Below, piece by piece: positions 55,896-64,000 of a stretch of 64,000 bases of DNA. Under the pieces are notes generated by a model. That model had not been told where the DNA came from. It was given only the letters and a program-made list of their open reading frames with translations, and did no database searches. Numbering within the stretch: position 1 is the stretch's first letter; every line of letters starts with the position of its first letter. The position numbers and the translations under genes were made by a program. The DNA is from Heterohyrax brucei. Taxonomy: Eukaryota; Chordata; Mammalia; Hyracoidea; Procaviidae. The stretch covers positions 65,505,431 to 65,569,430 of the forward strand of contig CM053146.1 in NCBI GenBank assembly GCA_028571685.1, given 5' to 3'.

Positions 55896-57269
55896 TCTCT
55901 CTAACTAGCTTGCTAAACTGGTACTTGAAGACGCAAAGATGAAGATATTTTACTAGAGTGTGACTCTTCTGAGCAACAAGAGTCAAGAGATGCTACAATG
56001 ACTCATAATTTTCTTGATAAGCCATCAGAAGCTAGGCCATCTCTGAATCCTTAACACTTGTCATAGTGCCCTGAACACATAATTGTTCTTAGAACTTGTC
56101 TGTTAAATGAATGAATACAAAACACTAGAAATGTGTTTTACAGATTTAATCGGATGACAGGCTGCACTAACTTTAATTTCATGTCAAAATAAACCAAATT
56201 GGACCAGCCATGAAAGGCCATCAAAAAGTTTCTCTATGGCTTACCACTGTCTTTAAATCTTTTTCTGTAATACTGTTTATTCTTTTTATATATCAGCTAT
56301 AATATATTTTAGCACAAACAATTTTTTTAGTTGTATTAAATTTTAAATCAAGTAAAATGATAGCCATACTTAACCACTAAAACATGGTAACAATTAACTT
56401 GGCTTTTAAAAGAGTGTTTTCTTCTACAAATGTAAAAAGAATGCCTTCTTCCTGTGGATTAATTCATTACATGCTGAGATATCATCTTTAGAAAACCAAA
56501 AAAGCAGGAAAGGGTGTCTTCCTTTTCCAGTCTATAAATAAACAGGAAGACAAAGATAAAGACTGAATTAGTTTCCAAACCAGTATTTTGAAACACAGAA
56601 TTTGTCTTGATGCCTTACTTAATACTTTCACCAATTTTTGTTAAAAAAAAATCCATTAAATGTCTAAAACTAGAAAACAAATTCAAAATGTTCTCCTTTT
56701 TTTGATACTGTATTAACAGTTAAAGAAACAGCAAAATCCCTACATGTATTTATTTATGTTAATTTACACATTTGCCCTTTGGATATTAGTTGTATCCAAG
56801 ATACCCAAGATAGAGCTGCTGAAATAAGAGTGTTCACCTTTCTATGCCTTCAGAGTTTATCTTTCTTGATAAATAAAGAAGTAAAAGGCCTAATACTAAA
56901 CCAAACAAGTATCTGTGTTAGACTGCACAGTGCAATCTATCTTTCAATTAAAATATAACCATCGACTATGTATTTTTTATTAATAGTTTAACCTCAGTGT
57001 TATTTACTAGCAGTTTTTCAAAACTACTTAAATCCAACTCATCAGAAAAAATATAAACGAAACTTTTTAGTGCTGCATTTTTATCTTATAAAATAATCTA
57101 TGATCTCCATTTATTTATTTTTTCCAAATTACAAAACCACACAAGTTCAATGAAAACCATACAGATAAAACCTGAAAGAAGCAAACTTAACCCCACAGAA
57201 TTTGAACATCAGCAATGGCAAGGCTAAAGTCTCTGTCATCTAGACTGTGTGGTGATATGATCAAGTTTC
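55896..57269. other. 1.4 kb repeat-poor AT-rich block
   Basis: No transposable element recognised in a region otherwise crowded with SINEs. No coding frame of note. Candidate conserved noncoding block. Confidence 0.5.
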
Positions 57270-57424
57270 GAACCCACTGTCATTAGTCGATTCCAACTCA
57301 TAGCGACCCTACAAGGCTGTGTAGAACTGCTCCATCGTGTTTCCAAGGAGCATCTGACAGCTTCAAACTGCTGATGTTCTCGTGACCAGCTGTAGTACTT
57401 AACCACTATGGCACCAGGATTTCC
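57270..57424 (-). repeat. AfroSINE, short type, antisense
   Basis: GAACCCACTGTCATTAGTCG, CATCGTGTTTCCAAGGAGCA, TACTTAACCACTATGGCACC. Confidence 0.93.
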
Positions 57425-58069
57425 TAATCAAGTTAAAGCCTCAGAAAATCAGAACAGTTATGACAAGGCTTCACCGAAGGAAGTAACCTGAGAGGAAATG
57501 GAGAAGAGATAGAAATCTGGAGCCTTTTAAACCCCAGGAAATTCCAAAATCCTCATCTCAATGCATCAGGGTTGTCACAGGAAACAGATAACAAGTATCC
57601 CTTTTCAGTGTGGGTGCTTTTACACAGTCAGTGTATCACACACTCACACAAATCATAGTACGAGAGTAGCAATCATTAGTGTCAAGTGCTTGGTTAACTG
57701 AACACCCTACTATGTGTCATGTAATCACAAAGCTAAGTATCTGAACAGACAGCAGGGAAGGGAACAAGGCAGACCTAGAACCTGCCCTCAACAGTACAGC
57801 CTAGCAGGAAAGATTAGCATTCATCAAATAAGTTTTACCTAATGTTATTAAAGTTTTCCAGGAGAAATGAGGAGCTATGAGGTCACATTACAAGTGGTCC
57901 TCAGTCTTGGGGAGGGCGAAGTCAAGGAAGTCTCCCTGAGGAAGTGGTTGATTTTACACTTGCTCAGCCACTTAATCTAGCAACTTCTCAGCATCTTCAT
58001 CTGTAGAGTGGAATAATAGCGGTATCTACCATATATTTCTCCATCTCTGGGAAAAAAAATTAACCAATG
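57425..58069. other. single-copy DNA, no gene seen
   Basis: Nothing recognised. Confidence 0.5.
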
Positions 58070-60305
58070 CAAACTTCATGAATAGCAGCAAAGCATCATC
58101 TGATACAGTGCCAGAAGATAAGCCCTTCAGGTTGCGAGATACTCAAAACAGAGAGAGAAGAACTGCCTCCTCAAAGTAGAGTTAATGTTAATAATGTCAG
58201 TGGAGTCTATTTTCACAACCTTCATTTGCTGACATGACACAACAAAAAAGAAACAGAAACAGCTGCAAATGCCCATTAATAATAATAGGAACATGTGATG
58301 TATGAAGTTTGAATTTAGAAAACTAGAAATCATCAGAAATGAAATGGGATGCATAAACATCAAAATCCTAGTATCAGTGAGCTGAAAAGGTACTGGTCAT
58401 GCTGAATCAGACACTCATATAACCGGTCTACTATGCTGGGAATAACAAACTGAAAAGGAATGGTGTGGCATTCTTCATCACAAAGAACATTTCAAGAACT
58501 ATCCTAAAGTATAATGCTGTCAGTGATAGGATAGTATGATGCAAATTTAAGGACCAACCACCAAGGCCAAAGATAAAGATTTTCACCAACATTCTGTAGT
58601 CTGAAATCTAAACCCGTAATCATGATACATTGATAATTACAGGTGAGGGGAGTGTGAAAGTTGGAAACAAAGAAAAAAGATGGGTATTCAGCAAACACAG
58701 TCTTTGGTGATAGAAATGATGCTGGAGATCATACAATAGAATTCTGTAACACCAACTTGTACATGTGGATCTCGAGAGATGGAATACACAGGAATCAAGT
58801 CAACTACATCTGTGGAAAGACACAAAGAAAAAGCACAATATAATCAGTCAGAATAAGGCCAAGGGCCAAATGCAGAACAGACCATCAAGTCTAAGTTGAA
58901 GGTGAAGAAAATTAGCACAAGCCCACAGAAGCCAAAGTTTAAATTTGAGTGTATCCTCCCTGAATTTAGAGATTAACCACTTTGGTGCACTGGACACCGC
59001 TAACCAAAGACCACAGAGGTTACAGAATGACATCAAGGACATCATACACGAACAAAGCAGGAGATCACTAAAAGGACAAGAAATAAAGACCAAAACAGAC
59101 TTCAGCAGAGACTCTGAAACTTGTTCCTCAACGTAGAGTACATCAAGAAGACAAACTGAAGTATTACCGTGACATCTACAAAGACCTGGAGTCAGAAAGC
59201 CAAAAGGAAAGAACACACTTGGCATTTCTCAAGCTGAAAGAATTGAAGAAAAAAGTCAAGCCCTCAGTTGCAATACTGAAAGACTGTATGCACGAAACAC
59301 TGAACAATGCAAGAAGTATCAAAGAAAGATGGGGGGATAACACAGAGACACTGTGCCAAAAGAAATGGTCAACATCCAGTATTTCAAGAGGGGGCATATG
59401 GTCAAGAATCAACAATAATGAAGAAGTCCAAGCTGTACTGAAGACCTTGGCCAAAAAACAAGGTTCCAGGAAATTGACACAATACCAATTTAGGTATTTC
59501 GGCAGTGGGATGCAGTTCTGGAAGTCCTTACTTGCCTATGCTAAGAAATTTGGAAGACAGCTACTTGCCCAAACAAACAGAAGAGATCCACATTTATGCC
59601 TATTCCAAAGAAATGCGATCTAACAGAATTAGGAAATTACTGAACAATGTCAGTATCACATACTAGTAAAATTTTGCTCAAGATCATTCAAAAGTAATTG
59701 CAGCAATACATCACATAAGGAACTGTCAGAAATTTAAGTTGGATTCAGGAGAGGATATCAGTTGGATTTGGGCTGAAAGTAGAGAAGACCAGAAAGATGT
59801 TTACCTGTGTTTTATTGCCTATACAGACGCATTCCACTGTGCAGTCTTAAGAAATTATGGATAACATTTGCAAAGAATGGGAATTCCAGAACACTTAATT
59901 GTGCTCACAGAACCTGGGAATAGACCAAGAGGGAGTCTTTCAAGAAGAGCAAGGGGATAGTATGTAGTTTAAAGCCAGGAAAGGTGTCTGTCAGAGTTTT
60001 ACCTTTTCACCATACTCATTCAATTTGTATGTTCAGCAAATATTCTGAAAAACTGAACTATATGAAAAAGTACAGGGCATCAAGGTTAGAGGAAGAGTAA
60101 TAATCTGCAGTAGATAAATGGCACAGCTTTCCTTGCTGACAGTGAAGAGTACCTGAATCACTTACTGATGAAGATCAAAGACTACAGCCTTAAAGACATG
60201 GTGTTTTCAACTGTCTCATACGCACTCAAAAGCTTAACAGTGAATAAGGAAGGTCAAAAAACAACTGATGCCTTTTAATTTATGTTGCTGATGCTGAATA
60301 TACCA
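58070..60305 (+). mobile_element. RTE (BovB-type) LINE, sense, long decayed copy
   Basis: Order preserved from the 5' region (GCAGCAAAGCATCATCTGAT, TGCCAGAAGATAAGCCCTTC) through the endonuclease region (AACAGCTGCAAATGCCCATT, CTACTATGCTGGGAATAACA) to the reverse-transcriptase region and beyond. An AfroSINE interrupts it at 60306 and it resumes at 60465. Many deletions, frameshifts and stops. Confidence 0.9.
58270..60290 (+). pseudogene. RTE ORF remnant (endonuclease and reverse transcriptase)
   Basis: The longest open piece, 59219-59623, starts in frame with LKLKELKKKVKPSVAILKDC, a conserved linker of this family. Further on, WIWAESREDQKDVYLCFIAY then TDAFHCAVLRNYG aligns with the RT motif normally ending YAKAFDCVDH, so the catalytic Asp of AFD is His here. 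The YADD block near 60110-60140 is reduced to FLADSEEYL. Clearly dead; it would have supplied the machinery that mobilises AfroSINEs. Confidence 0.85.
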
Positions 60306-60464
60306 TGTTGTTAGGTGCCATTGAGTCGGTTCCAACTCATAGCAACCCTATAGGTCAGAGTAGCACTGCCTCATAGAGTTTCCAAGGAGCATCTGGTAGA
60401 TCTGAACTGCTAACCTCTTAGCTGTTGTATGTAGCACCTCACCACTATGTCACCACGGACTACC
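60306..60464 (-). repeat. AfroSINE, short type, antisense, inside RTE
   Basis: GTTGTTAGGTGCCATTGAGT, CATAGAGTTTCCAAGGAGCA, CACCTCACCACTATGTCACC. It sits within the RTE between ATATACCATG and GACTACCAGACAAAAGAACA. Confidence 0.93.
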
Positions 60465-60790
60465 AGACAAAAGAACACATTTGTCTTGCAAGAAGTACAG
60501 ACAGATTGTTCCTCAGAAGCAAGGATGGTGAGACTTCAGCTGATGCACTTTGAACACATCATCAGGAGGGACTAGTCCCTGGAGAAGTACATCCTGATTG
60601 GCTAAGTAGAGGATCAGCAAAAAAGAGGAAGACCCTCCATGAAATGGGCTGACACTGTGGGTAAGACAACAAACTCAAGCATAATAATGATGATGAGGAT
60701 CGTGCAGGATGGGGCAGTGTTTCACTCTGTTGTTCACAGGGAGGTTATTCACTAGAAACAATGTGAGGGCATCAAACAACAGCAACCATG
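60465..60790 (+). mobile_element. RTE LINE 3' end, sense, continuation
   Basis: CAGAAGCAAGGATGGTGAGA, GTCCCTGGAGAAGTACATCC, AAAAGAGGAAGACCCTCCAT, TCAAGCATAATAATGATGAT, ATCAAACAACAGCAACCATG. Confidence 0.9.
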
Positions 60791-60904
60791 TAGGACTCTT
60801 GAGAGGGTTAAATTAGTAAGTGGAAAGAACTAATCACAGTGATTAGAATCTGACAACTAGTCAACACATTTCTGGAATTATTGTTATTATGATGATGTTG
60901 GATC

Positions 60905-61408
60905 TTAGTTATATAAGGTGCTAGACAAGTAGATGGCTTTGATGAACAGAAATTTATTCTTCCATAGTCTAAGAAACTAGAACTTCCAATTCTGGATCCT
61001 AGCTCCCCATGAAAGGCTTTCTTTCTCTGTTGGTTCTGAAGGATGTATCTTTATCATCACTTTTCCCATGGTCTATGACCTTCTGCATCCAGGGACACTG
61101 GGTCCAAAGGACACATCCCTCTCCTGGTTCTTTATTCTTGGTGATAAGAGGTCCCCCTGTCTCTCTGCTCACTTCTCTTTTTTATTTCAAAAAGAAATAG
61201 ACTTAAAATACAATCTATCTTGTAGGTTGAGCCCTGCCTCATTAAAATAACTGCCTCTAATCTTGCCTTATTAACGTCACAGAAGTAGGGTTGACAACAT
61301 ACAGCAAAATCACACCTGGTAACAAAGTGGTGGAGAGCCACGCAGTACTGGAATCACGGCCTACTCACATTGTCACACGTTTTGAGGGACACAACTTAAT
61401 CCACAGCA
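60905..61408 (-). mobile_element. MaLR-like solitary LTR, antisense
   Basis: ATCTTAGTTATATAAGGTGC to GACACAACTTAATCCACAGC, with TCTTGTAGGTTGAGCCCTGC and CTCATTAAAATAACTGCCTC in between. Same family and strand as the 26.1 kb copy. Confidence 0.75.
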
Positions 61409-61782
61409 TGATGCTTACTGCTACTATTACTGTTGGTCTGAATGAGAAGTAAAGTGAGAAAAGTAAAGGGATCAGGGGGTGGACAGGAGCAAAGGCAGGA
61501 GAAATTATTCCAGGCAATGGAAAAAAATATAAGCAAAAGTCCTAAAACTGAAAAAACCCAGTGTACAGAAGGAGGCCTGAAAAAAAGGAACTTCTCTACA
61601 AGTAAAGATCCTTCTGGATTCTCTTCCAAAAGCCCAATCTCATCCCAGCTATACTTATGAACATCTTCCCTTGACTCTTCTTTCCAGATACCATGTTATG
61701 ATCTTTTTTTTTAAATTAAAAAAAAAAAAGCAATTTTCTTTATTTTCTAAATTCTTTCCCCTAAGCATCTATTATTTTCATA
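61409..61782. other. single-copy DNA, no gene seen
   Basis: A-run at 61722-61732; nothing else recognised. Confidence 0.5.
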
Positions 61783-61999
61783 AAGAGACCCACGTGGTGT
61801 TACGAATGGTTAAGCACTCAACTACTACCCAAAAATGTGGTAGTTCAAACCTACACAGGAGTACCATAGGGGACACTCCTGGTAAACTGCTTTTAGAAAG
61901 GTCACAGTCTTGAAAAGTCTGTTCAGTGGAGTTCTTCTCTCCACACAGGGTTTTGTCATGAGTCAGAAGTGACTTGACGGCAACTAAAAATGACAACAA
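61783..61999 (+). repeat. AfroSINE, long type, sense, RTE-like tail
   Basis: ACCCACGTGGTGTTACGAAT head, GCTTTTAGAAAGGTCACAGT long-type block and GAAGTGACTTGACGGCAACT then AAAAATGACAACAAC tail. Confidence 0.9.
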
Positions 62000-62044
62000 C
62001 TGCTTTGACAGTTGAAAAAAAGAGAGAGACTTTTAAGAGATCCT

Positions 62045-62840
62045 TCCATTGTTTCTGCTCTAATAACAACTTCTTCAAAGTCTGGCTTGTATTCACTGCC
62101 TTCTTATGTGATATTGTACAAATCCTTCTCCAGTCTTTCTTATTCACTGTCCAACTTTTGCACGCATAGAGACAACTGAAAATACCATGGCTTGGTTCAG
62201 GAGCATCTTGGTCCTCAATGTGACGTCTTTGGTTTTTCACACTTTAAAGAGGTCTTTTGTAAATGATTTGCCCAATGCAATGCGCCGTTTGACTTCTTGA
62301 CTGCTGCTTCCATGGCCACTGATTGTTGATACGTGTAAAATGAAATCCTTAGTAACATCAACATTTTCTGTTTATTACAACAATGTTTTCAGGTCCAGTT
62401 GTCAATCTTTTTTCATAGATTCTACATTCCAATTATTAATGGATGTTTACAGCTATTACCTCCCAATCTGAGTCATGCTACATCAGAAAATAAAAGTCCT
62501 AAATGCTTTACCCCATCTGCATTACTAAGGTTTACTTTACTTTGAGAAGGCAACACTTCCCTAATCGTATTTTGAGTGCCTTCTAACCTGACAGGATCAT
62601 CTCCTGGCACTATTGTAATGTTCTGCTGCCATTCATAAGGTTTTCACTGGCTAACTTTCTTTTTATTTTTTAAGACCTACATCTCCAGGTCTTTCTTCCT
62701 AGTCTGTCTTAAGTTTAGAAGCTATGTTGAAACCTTCCCTCCATGGGTAACCCCTCTGTTTTTGAAATACTGGTGGCATAGCTTCTAGCATTACAGCAAC
62801 ATGCAAGTGACCACAGTGTGACAAATGACAGGCAAGTAAC
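62045..62840 (-). mobile_element. RTE LINE, antisense, internally deleted
   Basis: 62045-62410 is the region after the reverse transcriptase in reverse (CTTTAAAGAGGTCTTTTGTA, CTTCCATGGCCACTGATTGT, AATACCATGGCTTGGTTCAG). At about 62410-62425 it jumps to the endonuclease start and 5' region in reverse (ATTATTAATGGATGTTTACA, CTTTGAGAAGGCAACACTTC, GGTTTTCACTGGCTAACTTT, TACTGGTGGCATAGCTTCTA). Roughly 2 kb of ORF is missing; the 3' tail is also absent. Confidence 0.85.
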
Positions 62841-63167
62841 AGCCCTCCTAGTTAGGTCGGCCCCACGCAGTTACATAAATGTTTATCTCTCTCCCTATAT
62901 TTTGAGTTTCACAAAAGCAGAGTCTATGTCTAACTTAACTTTGTGTGCCCACCACCCAGCTCATAGCCCAGTAGATGTCTGTGTTGCTGCTTCTCAAATT
63001 AATACTAAAATGGTTTCTGTAAAGGAATCTCATGAGAAGCAAGCCAGACACAGAAAGGATGCAATGATGATGCATGCATAGCATTCTAATTATATACTTT
63101 CCTCTTAAAATGTTGAGTGTTAATTGCACATAGTTCGTGAGTGCTCACTGTTTACCGGGTACTGTGC
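62841..63167. other. single-copy DNA, no gene seen
   Basis: Nothing recognised. Confidence 0.5.
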
Positions 63168-63322
63168 TGGAGACCTGGTGGCACAGTGGTTAAGATCTAT
63201 GGTGAGCTACAGTGGATAACCAAAGGTCGGGAGTCCCAACTATCCTATAAGGCAGTTCTATTCTGTCCCACAGGGCCACTATGAGTTAGAATCAACTGGA
63301 AAGCAAAAGGTTTGGGGGTTAT
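63168..63322 (+). repeat. AfroSINE, short type, sense, rearranged head
   Basis: GGAGACCTGGTGGCACAGTG head, then AGCTACAGTGGATAACCAAA; the CCAGGCACTCC block is deleted before TAAGGCAGTTCTATTCTGTC. Confidence 0.92.
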
Positions 63323-63421
63323 TGTGGGTGCTAGGCATTAGGTCTACAGTTGTGAACAGAACAAGAGTCTTTGTCTTAGTATGTCCTACAATCTACTTGT
63401 GAGACAGATGCTAAAGAAACA

Positions 63422-63594
63422 CCCAAACCAAAAACAAAGCATTCTGCTGTTGAGTCAATTTTGACTCATAGTGACTCCATAATAGGGCAGAACAGAGGGC
63501 CCCCACAGAGTTTCCAAGGAGCACCTGGTGGATTTGAACTGTCAACCCCTTGGTCAGCAGATGTAGCACTTAACCACTACACCACCAAGGTTTC
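63422..63594 (-). repeat. AfroSINE, short type, antisense
   Basis: CCAAACCAAAAACAAAGCAT tail, CCACAGAGTTTCCAAGGAGC, CACTTAACCACTACACCACC. It faces the preceding copy across 100 bases. Confidence 0.94.
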
Positions 63595-64000
63595 CATAAG
63601 GGAGGGGGAAATAATCACTATGAATGATGGCAACTTTGAATCTCAATCTAAAGTGGTAGGGAATCTGGAAAGGCCTTTCTAAGAAGTACCTCTGACAGTG
63701 AAAAATAAAAATTGAGGAATTCATCTAGAAAAAAATGAGAGAAGGAGTCTGCTCCTATAAGGTCTGCTGACTGAGTGACAGAGACTGCTCTTGCTTCTAA
63801 GGGCAGCCATCAGTCCCTATAAATTTGGGGTAGTGAGGTTCAAGAGACCATATTTCTATTTTTTAAATATCACTTATAAATGAAGAATTAAAATTCCTTT
63901 AAAGTAAAATTGTTAATGAGAAAGATATCTGTTGATTTGATTTGATTTTTTTGAATAATTCAGAATTATAGTTATTTGAATTTAGGATAATAGTTTTTGA
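63595..64000. other. single-copy DNA to window end
   Basis: AT-rich; no feature recognised. Confidence 0.5.

Noticed and set aside
59219..59623. 134-codon plus frame as a possible host protein
   Set aside because: It is collinear with the RTE ORF linker region and flanked by RTE sequence on both sides.
1..64000. CRISPR arrays, operons, prophage or plasmid features
   Set aside because: Interspersed copies are tRNA-derived SINEs in both orientations with irregular spacing; the window is mammalian nuclear DNA.

Overview
This window is a piece of a placental-mammal nuclear genome, almost certainly from an afrotherian (elephant-like paenungulate most likely). The diagnosis rests on repeats: about 45 copies of tRNA-derived AfroSINEs lie on both strands, together with several pieces of the RTE (BovB-type) LINE whose 3' tail the AfroSINEs share, and L1 elements with a distinctive 3' UTR. 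Older mammal-wide repeats (MIR, L2, L3/CR1, L1M-like, MaLR-type LTRs, a hAT-Charlie-like MITE) fill in the rest. There is no bacterial, plasmid or phage content, no CRISPR array and no operon structure.

The only host gene evidence is at 2.7-3.8 kb. A CpG island surrounds a short minus-strand coding exon (3107 down to 3036, 24 codons beginning MIFPSSSG) that ends in a consensus splice donor. It matches my recollection of the alternative N-terminus of the RNA-binding protein RBMS1 (MSSP family), so 1-3035 would be intron 1 of that transcript. The region from about 3.7 kb to the right-hand end would be 5' flank, or the intron of longer RBMS1 transcripts that start further upstream. No other exon, no functional tRNA gene and no convincing processed pseudogene of a host gene was found in the remaining 60 kb.

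Layout: 0-3 kb intron with SINEs, a MIR and an 84-bp alternating CA/CG tract; 2.7-3.7 kb CpG-island promoter; 4-11 kb mostly single-copy with SINEs, MIRs and an RTE 3' end; 11.4-12.5 kb LTR nested in LTR; 12.6-16.7 kb single-copy; 16.7-17.8 kb 5'-truncated L1 with a visible target-site duplication; 18-24.5 kb L2 pieces and a dense SINE field; 26-27.2 kb LTR plus a tRNA-Gly-derived SINE; 27-36 kb single-copy DNA with SINEs and L2; 36.1-44.2 kb a nested tower (old antisense L1, split by a younger internally deleted antisense L1, and split again by mariner DNA); 45-47.7 kb LTRs including an inverted pair; 49.4-51.2 kb RTE and L1 pieces; 52-57.5 kb SINEs, L3, L2 and a repeat-poor block; 58-60.8 kb a long decayed RTE carrying a SINE; 60.9-63.6 kb LTR, SINEs and an internally deleted antisense RTE.

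All transposon reading frames seen are broken and several carry substituted catalytic residues. I did not find an undescribed functional system. The most unusual structures are the nested L1/mariner tower, the bipartite mariner with inverted halves, the L1 5' UTR that looks built from ~240-bp tandem monomers, and the Z-DNA-prone tract next to the promoter.
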